Shown: piece by piece, positions 11,737 to 23,180 of the stretch
Position numbering within the stretch: the first letter of the stretch is position 1
Layout: each line of letters starts with the position of its first letter
Source: Silene latifolia
Lineage: Eukaryota; Streptophyta; Magnoliopsida; Caryophyllales; Caryophyllaceae
DNA: 64,000 nucleotides
Direction of reading: 5' to 3'
Assembly: GCF_048544455.1 (NCBI RefSeq)
Contig: NC_133536.1
Span: 166,332,825 to 166,396,824 of the forward strand
Program-made: the position numbers and the translations under genes
Notes under the pieces: model-generated
What the model saw: the letters and a program-made list of their open reading frames with translations, nothing else
What the model was told of the DNA's origin: nothing
Databases searched by the model: none

Positions 11737-14700
11737 GTAGTGTTGTACGAGTTTATATAGCTGAAAGTTTGAGTAAGAGCATGAATAATTGGTGGAAAAA
11801 GATGAATAATTGTTGCATGATAATATGATTTATGATTAAGCATGTTATATGATGGAAGTTATTTAATAATGTTGTTATGCTAGTAACATGTGAATAGGGG
11901 ACTTGATGTCATATATTTGTGATTTTGTTTACGTAATGTTATATAATAAAAACATGCGGGTAATATGTGATTGGTAAGTTGAATGATATATCTGCATTGA
12001 GTTATTTGTTACTTGGATTTTTAAGATAGTAACATGTGGTTAGGGATAGTGGCTTTATGAGTATTGAGTTGTTTTGTGTACCTTGTTGTTGTTTAAGTTG
12101 TTTGGAAGTAAAAATCAAGTAGTTGTGTTTTTTTCGATTATAGAGAGGTTGTCTTTACACTGTTATAACTTAATATGTATATGATTTTGATGTGATTCCA
12201 ATTGTAGGTGATAGCTTGTTCTGTTACGATTCTAACGATAGGTCACACGCCCAAAATGACCAAGAAACGAGTGAGATATGACCGTTTTACGAAAACTGGA
12301 CAGTGCTGAGAAATGCGTAGGGTACTCGATCGAGTGGCCCTCACTCGATCGAATGCACCTCTTGTTACTCGATCGAGTAACCCTTACTCGATAGAGTAGC
12401 CCTGGTAATTTGTTATACGTGTCTCTGACCTTCACCTACTCGATCGAGTAAGTCATTAACTCGATCGAGTGGCCTGTACTCGATCTAGTGACCCCTGTTT
12501 TGGGTCATATGCTTATCTTTTGACTTCGTTTCATATTATGTTTAATTCAAAAGTGTTCTTTTGCTTCTGTATGCATTGTTTTACGTATGTATTGGTCCTA
12601 ATGCGTAAGTTACCCAATCTTATGATGTAAGGAGCAGCACCTGTGGTGAGTGTGAGTTCGGTGGGGAGGACATGAGTTATATGCGGTTGTGATAGGTAGT
12701 GGAAAAGAAAAGAAGGATTGGTAAGGCTTATTAAGGCATGGAGCATGTTTTGTGAGGAGAGATGAGTGATATGATTTTGTGTTGAGTAATGTAAAAGTAA
12801 GTAAATATGGGCAAGGGATGATGTGAGTCTAAGGAACGTGAGAATGAAAAGGTTGAAAGGAAAGATGTGGATGGTGGCAACTTGAGATGTGTAAAGAATT
12901 ATGGAGGAAGATGGTTAGGAATCGTGTGGGTTAAGAATATATGTAGTGAAAGGTCGTTTTAGAGGAATTGAGAAGAGTGATATATAGTGAACTTAATGGA
13001 GACATGTCGCGACGTGGATTTGCAGATAGTGAGTGAGTTTGGGAATTTGCATTATCAAGAGGTGAAAATAATGTGATTTCCTTGGGCAAGTAACGTTATG
13101 AAATGAGTTTTGGGATTCAAAAAAAAAAGCTGATTGGTGATAAGTGTGAGTGATAGCATGATAAGAGAGGATCAATGGTAAGAAAGAGTGAGATGATACT
13201 GATATGAAATAACGACATGGGAGTTTTGGAGCAATGAGAAGGTAACCGGGGCACTAAAGAGTTAGGTAGAAGTAATAAGGAGTTGAATGGTTAATTGATT
13301 TTGTCGAGTGTAAAAGAAAAGAATGAGGGGAGTAAAACTAGGAAAATGTTCACCGAGGTTATGTGATATAAAAGTAAGAAATCGTCGAGATATATGATAC
13401 TATCATGAGGATTTGAGTTAACGGTTACATAGGAGTTCCAGGACGACATGATAATCATGAGTTTCGAGGAAATAAGGAAAGTAAAAACTTGGGTAAATAA
13501 TTTGCACGATATGAGATCTTGGTGGTGAGTCAGGTGACGATACAATTAATGATGGAATTGGAAATAGTGTTTAGGTGATTTTTGTTGATGTATTTGATGT
13601 TCGTTATTTGGGATGATAACCAAAGATAGGAAAGAAACCGTGATGTTTAGAAATGAGTGTAAGAGGTTTGATGTACGAACGGTGGTAGTGTGGAGGTGTT
13701 GTCACTAGTGGTTAAGGGTGATGATAAATAGGAAAGATGGCCAATCTGAAGAGGTTGCTTTTGTAGAGACCGGATTGATATGTATGGTTGTGAGGTAGTA
13801 TAAGACGTAGTCTTAGGAGGCGGTTTCTGGTAGTTAGTTTTAGATGTATGGTTATGTATGGCAGAAGGCACTGGTTATGTGAATGGAAGGATGTGTTATG
13901 AGGGGCATACGAGTTAAGCTCAAGCGAGAGGTAACCTTTATCAGGTGGTAACTTACGTGATCAGGATTGACTAGTTGGATGTGATTACGGGTCTATGATG
14001 TGTATAAATGTTTGTGTGAGGTTCTGACCTCACAAGAAGTGGTATTGTGTGATAATTATAAAGTTGTTATCTGAATGTTCAATATATTGAGTACGGTAGC
14101 CTAATTGAATGATATTCAAAAAAGGTAATAATTTGATTGATCTGGCATGGCTAGTTATAATTGTATGTGTATTTATAATACATGTGTATTCCGTGAAATG
14201 GTAGGGATGATGTTCATGAGGTGCTTATCTGTTTATTCCATACAATATGTTGTGTTCTGATCTAGTAAAGTGGTTTTGAGTAAGTTTTCTTGTCCGGGAA
14301 GTTGTCCTGCGTCAGTGCGTATGAGAATAGTGTAAGTGGTGATGCCTATCGATGTGGTTGTTGTGCCTCGGGTGATGATCCGGACATGGTACTTCGTGTT
14401 GTGATGCAGGTATTTTCGCGCTGCGGTGCGGCTGTTGGTGGCAGTGTTGCAATGCCATCACCGGTTGTGGTGGAGTAGGCGGGATGATTACGATACGAGT
14501 TTTCGAAAGTACATACCAGTTATACACAGATTGTTGATTGTTTACTGTTGTTCCTTGTGAGTTTCGGTTAGACATATATAGACTGTTGTTTTGTTTGTTG
14601 ATATTTATTGCTAGTTTCAGCTTGGAAGTGTGGGTAGAATATGATATCGAAGAGACTTGTATTTGTTTCCGTGGTTGTCATAGCATAGTGATATTCTGTA

Positions 14701-15820
14701 GATAGAACACAGTTGTGAGAGGTTGTTACAGTAATTTTGATCTTGTTTTAAGATGAGACATTGGTAGACATAGTCATGGCAAGTGATTCGTAGAACATGT
14801 GTGGTAATGATCTGAAAGCTGCAGGTGGTTCATAATCTTTCGTTGAAATAGTGAGTACAGGGTGTTGAGAATTGGTGTCATGTTGAGTTATGAATGAGTT
14901 TTGCGGTAATGAAAGAAAGGAACTTGAGGATCTAGTGTGAGTGTACGTAACAAGTGTGGATCGTGAGTTATGCTTTTGGCGATAGGATTTTTATATAGTT
15001 TATATAGAGAGGTATGTCGTGTTGCGGTAATGTGGAAGAGTTAGAGTGTCTGTTATGATCAGGATTTTGTGGTGTTGGTTAGATGGAGTGCAGAATGAGT
15101 TGAGGTAGGAGAACTGTTTAAGTAAGAGAGCCTTGGAAATAGGAATGGTTATAGGTGTGAGGGTATAGGCGGTTATCTTTGACATGTGGTGGTGATGAAG
15201 ATAATGAGAGGATATAGCTAAGGATCTAGTATTAGTGAGTTACGAGGACGTACCATGTGTCTTAAGAGGAGTAGGATGCGGCAAAGAGCGTTTGAGGGTT
15301 GTGCATGTCGTAGTATAATTGGAAGTAGAGTGTTGGTGTAGCATAAAGAATGGATTTGTATATATTGTGGTTGATAGTGTTAAAAGGTCATGAACGTGCT
15401 TGTAGTAGTTCGATGTTTAGGAATGGGAGAATATTTCAATAGTGTTGACATTTAGATGATGATGTTATGAGTGTGAGTAAACTTCGAGGACGAAATTCCT
15501 TTTAAGGGTGGTAGAATGTAACATTTCGTTTGATGTTTATGAGTGTCTTGATATTGGATTTTCTAGTGGATGATATGTTACGGAGCTAGCAGCGTTTGTG
15601 GACAGTAGTTGGTAGTGTATGGAGTTAGTGTCGAGAGAGATATAATGTAGTTGATACGATATCTTGAGCCATGTTGTCGAGGTAGGAATAGTTGGTGGAA
15701 TTGGTGTTACGAGTTCATGTTTGTAGGTTGAGTTTTGTTTTGAGATCTTAGTTGCGATGTAGTGTCTTGATCAAGTTAGTATGTTTGTTTTTGAGTATGG
15801 GTTGAACTTCGGGGACGAAG
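11305..15820 (+). other. Non-coding internal region of the nested element, strongly C-poor on the + strand
   Basis: I found no gag, RT or integrase motif in any frame. An (AT)n run lies at 11691-11729. From about 12500 to 15480 the + strand is visibly poor in C and rich in G (sampled 60-base lines have 2-3 C against 19-26 G). A second palindrome cluster lies at 12300-12500. A polypurine-like tract followed by TGTAACATT at 15495-15525 resembles a second LTR start. Confidence 0.75.
12308..12492. repeat. Cluster of ACTCGATCGAGT-like palindromes in the internal region
   Basis: About seven copies of the 12-base palindrome ACTCGATCGAGT or one-mismatch forms occur within 185 bp. The same motif is clustered near the start of both LTRs (9900-10050 and 15880-16020). 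Confidence 0.85.
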
Positions 15821-15822
15821 TT

Positions 15823-15841
15823 CCTTTTAAGGAGGGAAGAC
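15823..15841 (+). other. Polypurine tract of the nested element
   Basis: The sequence ttttaaggagggaagac runs up to the 3' LTR start at 15842. It is the expected plus-strand primer. Confidence 0.8.
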
Positions 15842-17247
15842 TGTAATACTACGGTTTTCTATGTCTTTGGGTACTCTATCGAGTGGGGCTTACTCTGTCG
15901 AGTAAGTATGTTTGTATACGAAACAGTAGTCTGCCTGATGGGTACTCGATCAAGTATGTGTGATACTCGATCGAGCAAGGGTCACTCGATCGAGTAAGTT
16001 ACTTACTCGATCAAGTAAGTTACTTTTAAGGGTTATTTTGACGGGTTTTGAGAGCAACGCGAGAAAGATATATAAACTTAATCCGTCAGTTTCTTTTCAC
16101 TTTTACACTTTTCTAAACTTCACAAAAAAAGAAAACAAGGTTTCATAGTTCTCCTCTCTCATATAGCTATCAAATCCCAAGGCTTGTGTCACCATAATCC
16201 TGAGTTCTTTATACCGTTGAGAGCATCATATTATGGGTAAGATCCTTGTACCGTTTTTATGTTGATCCATTGATTTTAGTTAAAACCCTAATTGGGTAAT
16301 TTGGGGGTTTGGGAGTATTCTGTTTATCAGATGGTGATTGTATGATTGTATGTTTGATAGGAGGTGATTTCATTGAAGAATGATTTTGATTAGCTGCTAG
16401 ACCGTCTGTGGTGATTGCTTTTCCAGGTAGGGTTTCCCTACTCGGTATTAATTATATGATGTGATTGGTGGTTTCGTTGTGATTGTTGTTAAAGTATATT
16501 GTTGGTGATTCTGACGGTTGTTGTTTATTATCGTTGATTGTTGTTGTTGTTGTATCTGTCTGTGATCTTCGGGGTGCGTCCCTAGCTGAGTGGAGTCACT
16601 TACGGGAGTGGCTTCACGCCCTTAATTCGCCTTCTGTGGAACCCGCCACAGAAGGGATGTGCACATTAATGAACATGGGTTTATCGCTCGATGGAGATGA
16701 GCGGGGCTTAGGTGGGAACGGTTGCGGTCCCCCACTGGCGTTGTGGAGTATCTGTTGCGATGGGCTACACACTTTAGTGCGTAGTCAGTTGTGTAGAGAT
16801 TGATTATGGAATTTGGAGGATTGTTGTATTGTTGAGCTGTTTATGTACTTGTTTCGTTGTGGATTGGTTGTGTGTAATTAGTACTGACCCCGTTTAAATA
16901 TTTTAAAAACTGTGGAGATCCATTCGGGAATGGTAAGCAGCTATTGAGCAGGTATGATATGACGCGTATGGGATAGCTGGGATGAGTGATCACGTTGCAG
17001 TTAGAAGTCTTCCGCTGTGTCAGACGATGTCTAGTAGTTTTGATAATTTTATCAGTAGACCGTTTTGAGTACTTTGTATTTCAGTTTAACAGTTTTGGAG
17101 TTGACATGTAATCACTTTAAACCGTTTTTACTTTTAAGTATGTTTTGTTATTGTCTTATGATTATCATTGCTTCGGGTAACCGGGATGGTGACGTTTCCA
17201 TACCTTAAGTGGTCCTGGTAAGGCACTTGGAGTATGGGGGTGTCACA
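15842..17247 (+). repeat. 3' LTR of the nested Tekay-like element
   Basis: This is a 1406-bp partner of 9874-11289, also TG...CA. The paired LTRs differ at many sites, so the insertion is not very recent. The next five bases are the right copy of the target duplication. Confidence 0.93.
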
Positions 17248-18745
17248 TCGGGCGCTCTTGTGCTATCTCAGACCTAATCACCAAAGGTCTCTCTCGCGAT
17301 CTAGCCTTACCATTTCGATCCACCACCATCTCTGCGGCAGGAGCGGTCTTCGATTTCTTCGACGGATGAACGACTCGGAATCCGGGCTCTTCCTCCCCCT
17401 CGGTCAACTACTTTTGGTTCTCCTTCGCGACCTCACGAATCTTGTAGTCAACAGGCTCGTGCTTCCTCAATTTCGGCGCTCCTCGGGAGTAGTAGCCTTC
17501 CTCCATTGCAAGTATGAATCCGATACCCATAAGGAACCAACAGGAGAAAGAATGAACCACATGTTCCTCTAAGCCCACTTGAGGGCCCACTCTCAACGAG
17601 TCTCGGTAGTATGTGCCAATGCATTCTGAGGAACGGTATCAGGCTTAGGAATCTTCTGCTTAAGGCCCACTTGCCTCATCAATCTCTCCGGGAAGATGCA
17701 TATCATGAATTCCAAGCCAGGAATGCGAACTGACCGAGTAGGATCTAAAGATGAAACTCTAGTGACTGACCTGAGATGCCACCATGGCACAATCCATCGG
17801 ATCAAAAGACCACCTTCATTCTTCAACCTGTTCTCCCAATAGTTGCAAACCCGAGTGAAGTCCACCATGTAGAGCTGGTTCTCATTGCAATTGACCGAGC
17901 ATGATATCCTAGCACATTAACTGGGGGCTCGATCAACCGCAAACGCTCCATGAAATTAATGTCCAACCACAAAAAAAAAAACGGTTGGCATTGTACAAAG
18001 AGAGAAAAAGGTTCTTACCTGCAAAATGATAGGACTTCCCAAATAAGGAAGTTCGAGGTTGGTTTTTATATTATCCAGCCCCAGAATGATCTCTCCTAGG
18101 CATAGACACGTTGGGCTCTTGCGCAGCTCCATCTGTTCAACCAAGCTCAAGTAACGAGGATCCCCTCTCATTTCCTTATCAACATGCCCTTGGAGGACAT
18201 AACCATGCAATAGGCAACCCGAACGCCCTACGCCTCACCACATAAGAGATAGAAGGGTCTTCCCTGTTTATGAATCGATCAATAAAGTCAAGCATATGGA
18301 CTCCTTTTGAGGTCACAAGACGGTCAACCTCAGCTTTAGTCAGTCCAAGCAAATCTCTAAATTTACATTTGTACCCTTGAGAGCTAGAGGGTATGGCAGG
18401 CGCATGTTCTGGATCCCATCCTCCAATTGCAGCAATTTTCTCAGGGAAAGGACAGATATCACCTCTAGGAAAGGCAAACACATGGAAATTAGGATCCCAA
18501 TATTCAAGACAAACGTCCTAGAAAGGTTTCACAACCTTCACCAATTTGAGGCTCAATATTGATCCCAAATTAAAAGCACCCATGTCATGCTTCTCAACGT
18601 TTGTAAACTCATTTGTCCACTCTTTGAGACGGTTTTCAAAGGCATCCATGATTTGTGAATTTTTTCTATGAAAATAGGAGAACTTTTGAGAAATAGACGG
18701 AAGGTAGACGGAGGAATTATGTGAATAAAAGCTCCCTCGACGTCT

Positions 18746-18754
18746 CTATTTATA
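18746..18754 (-). promoter_or_regulatory. TATA box of antisense gene aORF1
   Basis: Read on the minus strand this is TATAAATAG, about 95 bp before the aORF1 ATG, a normal plant spacing for TATA, start site and short leader. It suggests aORF1 has its own promoter inside the element. Confidence 0.6.
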
Positions 18755-18802
18755 CTACAAGCTCTTTCTTAAATTCCGTCAGAACTTACCAACTGGGGAA
18801 AT

Positions 18803-18858
18803 GGCGCAGCACCTGCTGCGCCTCTTCGAAGGGTCGCAGCTCTTGCTGCGCCTCTTCC
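18803..18858 (+). repeat. Dyad motif copy (GCAGCA...TGCTGCGCCTCTTC), upstream of aORF1
   Basis: Two half-units, each a short GCGCAGCA/TGCTGCGC dyad followed by CCTCTTC. The same composite occurs in the LTRs and near 24439. It sits about 50-100 bp upstream of the aORF1 TATA box. Confidence 0.8.
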
Positions 18859-19546
18859 CTAGAAGGATTTATGTGATTTTCTGCTTTAGATCTTTCCTAA
18901 TTTATTTTGCCTATAATTTCCTATTCCTATAGGTTATTATTTTGGTAATTCCGTCAAATTACCATATTATGTGTTTCCTAATTTTTTGGGCACGCTTTTC
19001 GAGACGAAATCGACATTTTCGTCAACCGAGCACACTTACCCATTTCATTTTATTTTCTTTTTTTTGGGGAAATCATTTCACTCCCGTTTCAAATTTCATT
19101 TCAAATTTACACATTTATTTTTAAGTTTTTTTTTAGAGGGTTGCCCTCCCTACCGTCCGGTCATTTTCGGCAATTTTTTCGCATTTCGCTCATTTCTGGG
19201 CAATTTTTCGCTCATTTCTGGGCAATTTTTCGCATTTTTAGGTCTTTTTTTTTTTCATTTCGCGCTAATTTAAGCCATATGTATTGTGTGTGTTTTACGT
19301 GTAATTCTATGTAAATTTCGGCAACATGACGGTTAAACCGTCATCTACCAAACCTGTTTCTAAGCTAACCTGCAGGAACGACATGAAACTCAGCAGCAAT
19401 GGCACTCAGGCCATCATATATCTAACCAAAAGCTATATGTACATTGAACTGGGGGCTCTCTCCCAAAACAAGTCCAAAAGTCCAAAATGAAGTCCAAAAT
19501 GTACAAGTATATACAATGCAACCGACGACAACAAAAGCAAAGACAG
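18859..19546. other. Spacer between the two antisense genes
   Basis: The spacer is T-rich on the + strand with several repeats of the phrase ggcaattttttcgcattt around 19165-19245. No coding sequence is seen. It would hold the aORF2 3' end and the upstream part of the aORF1 promoter. Confidence 0.55.
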
Positions 19547-22500
19547 CTACTCCTGCTCGCCACCTCGCTCGGCGACCCTCGCCTCGAGAACAACAATCTT
19601 GGCATCCCTGACCTCCAATCCTCTCAACAGACGAACTGTCTCCTCCTGGGACTGCGCCAGCTCATGCTCCAGGTCGCGCTCCCTCTGCAAATGATAAAGA
19701 AATGCCTCATTTCAATCATTTCAAACAAAACGCGAGAAATTACAAAATTCAAAATAAAGAAAATGAAAGGTTCATACCTGTCATCCACGGTCACCTGCGA
19801 GTGCCTCGATTGCTATAGCCCGCAGCCGGTTGGCCACCCTCCACAGCTCCACGTGCCGAGACGGTGCCATCTATATTTCAATAAAAAAAAAATTCAATGA
19901 AATGAACAAATGCATTCTTATGCAACAAAGATAGCAAAAGATAACCAAAGCTGGGGGCTTACCCTCCTAACCAAGTGCTGCCACTCCTCCAGGCCAGCAT
20001 CTGTCACCTCCTCACCGAAGACACGGAGCTCGGAGATCGTCGTCATCCCCACCGCGTCAGTATACTCAAGGGTCTCAGGGTACGCTGGGGGCTCGACGCC
20101 TGCCACCTCGATCTCCTGCAAAATTCAAATGAAGTCTTTATTCGATGATCATTCGTCGTTTTTTCAAGTCAATTCAAAAAGGAAGGTGAAATACTCACCA
20201 CGATCGGCCAGTACGCCAGCCTCTGGCGAACAAACAGGAAGTACTCCTCATCAGGAAGGAGAAGAGCGTCGCCACCAACATCCGCCTAGTCAGCCTCCCT
20301 CTCAGCATCGGAAGGCTCTCTAAGCATGGTCCGTGGAGGATCGATGGGAACCGTGAAAGCGTCACGAGAGCACTGACGGGTCAAACGCTCGCTCAGATAC
20401 CACACTGGACCCATGGACGTCCTCAGCAGCAACCGACTCGAGCTCTTAGGTCGAAGGACCTCAACCACGAAAGGTGGAGCATCAGGGTAGTCCACCCAAG
20501 GTCTGGGCACCCACTAAAACAAGCAAACAAGGGGTCATTCTAATGATCACTTCTAAAATACAATGAATGACAATAAAGGAAAAGTGATTGAAAATACTTA
20601 GGTCACTCAGCTTCAGGGCGTTCACGCCCCGTCGACAAACATCGTAACAAGAGCGCTGGCTCTTCCTACGACACACCACCCAGTCCCTCACAACTGGGTA
20701 AGCCCTCGGCTCAAGCTCTGTCCTCTTGGGCGCGAAGCCCGGAAAGTAGGAGTACACCCACGCCTGCAAAATAAGACAATCGATAATGATCTTTCACAAA
20801 TTCGATAAAAGATGGAAATAAAAGAAGTAATGATCTTTCATGACACGAAATGAAGGTTCATACCTCTAGCAGCAGTCCAGGACCGACAGTAACATGAGAA
20901 GTCCCCTTCTCCAGCAGCTCAGGACGGACCATGGCCCTCATGTAGCGAGTGAGGACCCCAAAGCCAGAAGTAACCCAGTCCCACCGACCTAGGTCACTCA
21001 GGTCAGAAAGGAACGGAAGAAGCTTCGTCGACAGCCTCTCCCCCTTGTCTCCGAGGTAGAGTGAAGACAAGAACCACCAAAGCCACAGAAGAGCCCTCTG
21101 CTCCGCAGTACAAGAAGGAGGAGCTACTTTCCTCCCATCCATCATCACCAACGTCGGGATCTTACCTGCAAAGTAATCCCTGACGTAAGTACTCGGCACT
21201 AGTCCGGGAACCACGGCAGCACTCTCTGCCAGGTTCCAGCCGATCAGCCTCCTGGCCTCAGCCGAATCCACCCTCATGGCCGTTAACGGCCACACCACAG
21301 CCTCCTCTCCACACGGTAGACCAGAAATCATGTCGTAGTCCTCTAACGTGACCCCGACCTTCCTAAAAGGCATGTGAAAGGTCGAGGTCGTGTCCTAGTA
21401 CTGATAAAGGAAGGCTCGAATCAGGCAAAGGTTAGCCCGAAGCTTCCTTTCCTTGATCTCCCTCCACGCTCCCACTAAGGCTCAGAAGGCTCCTAGCTCG
21501 ATGACGGCCCTCTCCTCCTCCGTCAAAGCTCCGTAGGCCTCTATCATCGTCGTGTAACCAGAGAAGGACCTCAAGTTCCCGGCCTCCTGTATCGATTCAA
21601 GAAAATGCTATCTTTAGCACAAAGCGAATGAGAAATGAAACTACTGGTGAATAAAGGAGGGAATTAGTAACGAAATGACAAGTTTGAAGCTAACCAAACT
21701 CTTCGCCGTCCTTTAAGACAGGTGGCTCTCCGCTGCCCAAATGAGATGACGACCATCCCATTTCTCAGTCCACTCAGGTGCCCCCGCTAGCTGGCGACCA
21801 CCTAGCCCGACATTGGCCCGCCTCGGGACCTCCTCCTCAAGGACCTCCTCAAAGACCTTCTCGAACACCTTCTCAAAAGCGAGAGAAGGGTCGAAGTCGG
21901 TGTCCATGTCCATGGGAGCCCTCCTCGACGTAGATGCCATGTCACCTGCAAAATTATAGTAAATTAGGCCGCGTCAATGACGACGAGCCTCGGTGAAGGT
22001 GATTTCAAGCCTTTCAAGCTTCGAAAATGGCCTTTTCTCGCTATCTTTGGCCATTTCTTTCGAAACCCGACCGCTCGTGTGGTAAAATAGGTCAAGTCAA
22101 GTCTAAGTTCAAGCCTAGTCATGGGTTTGAGTCAAAATTTCGGCAGCATTTCGCTATAATCACTACTACAGATACAGGCTATAACAACGGTCAAAAACCG
22201 TTGTTATATAAAAAAGCGGACGTTGTTAAAGCGTCCGTTGTAGAAGGTTTTAACAACGGTTGGTTTACTTAAGGAAACCGTTGTTAAAACTATTAACCAC
22301 AGTTTTATGTATAAAAACCCGTTGTGGAAAGTGTGACTCAATTTTGGGGGGAAAGTTATAACAACGGGTTTTAATATACAAAACCGTTGTTATAACTAAA
22401 GACAACGGGTTGTTTTAAAATAACCGTTGTTGTTTGTTCTTAAAAAATAAAAAAAAAATTAAATTAAATATTACTAGATGCATGCATAATTACGGCCTGT

Positions 22501-22683
22501 TAGAATTCCGATGCATGCATTATTACTGACATCACTGTACATATGAACGGATAATATGGAATGAGAAGGGTTAGTAATAGGATTTGAAGCAGCATTATTG
22601 AGAGATATGATGATGATTATGGCACAACTTCCTAACATATATATTAATTAAAAAGCAATTAACTCAACCCACACATTGCTTAG

Positions 22684-22691
22684 TATAAATA
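22684..22691 (+). promoter_or_regulatory. TATA box inside the CACTA element
   Basis: TATAAATA is followed by about 110 bp of C/A-rich leader and then an ATG in good context (22804). It looks like a plant promoter carried with the small gene below. Confidence 0.5.
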
Positions 22692-22803
22692 CATTGCATA
22701 TCTCAACTAACATTTCCATTATCTCATATATTCATCTCCAAACTCTAACTGCTAAAACAAACTCTACTTAATCTTTCAAAACAAACTCAAAAACTCCAAC
22801 AAA

Positions 22804-23090
22804 ATGAATGATTTCATCCTTAAGACTCTTACCATGATCGAGAACAACAACAACTTCATCCGCCTGGTTCCTCCCATATTGAGGAAAGTTTCAGGAGCTA
22901 CCTTACGGGCTCGATCCGCACCAAGCACGCCAAAGAAGATGGCTTGATGGAGCAAAGCAGATTGCGACTATATGACGATATAGCAATCACCGAACGGAAC
23001 CTCCAAATAGCCAAGGAGGAGAGGACGGATACGATAGAGCAGAATAAGATCCTCCATGAAAATATAAGAATTGCATTTTTACATATGTAA
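22804..23090 (+). pseudogene. Small captured gene-like sequence in the CACTA element
   Basis: The frame starts at ATG 22804 with MNDFILKTLTMIENNNN and stops after 47 codons. A shift of frame near 22875 opens a second stretch to TAA 23088-23090 (SYLTGSIRTKHAKEDG, then RLYDDIAITERNLQIAKEER) that is charged and helical, like a coiled coil. Together with the TATA box and leader this looks like a small gene of about 95 residues with one frameshift. I do not recognise the family. It could be a host gene fragment or a CACTA-specific protein. Confidence 0.45.
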
Positions 23091-23115
23091 TTTTTTTTTT
23101 TTTAATTTATGTATT

Positions 23116-23118
<3 letters not shown>

Positions 23119-23178
<60 letters not shown>
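23119..23178. repeat. (AT)n microsatellite in the CACTA element
   Basis: A run of about 29 AT dinucleotides directly downstream of the small captured frame. Confidence 0.95.

Positions 23179-23180
<2 letters not shown>

Larger units (their letters stand above)
9874..17247 (+). mobile_element. Nested non-autonomous Tekay-like LTR retrotransposon
   Basis: Two similar LTRs (9874-11289 and 15842-17247) begin TGTAATAC and end GTGTCACA. They flank a primer site and a 4.55-kb internal region with no protein domain on either strand. The flanking 5 bp are CCGGG (9869-9873) and TCGGG (17248-17252), a target duplication with one difference. The LTR ends, the TGGTATCAGAGC primer site and the AAGGAGGGAAGA purine tract are typical of Tekay/Del chromoviruses, but the length and lack of coding make it a large derivative (LARD-like) that needs another element's proteins. 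It is inserted in the antisense gene aORF1 of the host retrotransposon. Confidence 0.92.
9807..18650 (-). pseudogene. aORF1: antisense gene of the Tat-like element, split by the nested LTR element
   Basis: It is read on the minus strand from ATG at 18650. Exon 1 runs 18650-18019 and ends at a good donor (GTAAGAAC). Residues include FAFPRGDICPFPEKIAAIGGW and GDPRYLSLVEQMELRKSPTC, of a type seen in uncharacterised plant proteins linked to retroelements (perhaps DUF7745-like; not verified). After an intron, coding resumes around 17930-17870 and runs to 17253 (DFTRVCNYWENRLKNEGG), ending in a Lys/Arg-rich tail. When 9874-17247 is ignored, the frame continues unbroken from 17253 to 9873 and stops at 9807-9809 (end KNDKRKGKMEE). 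Defects are TAG at 18518-18520, a frameshift near 18200 and a TAG in the tail. A TATA box lies about 95 bp upstream. Extra ORFs are known in Tat elements. The function is unknown. Confidence 0.72.
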
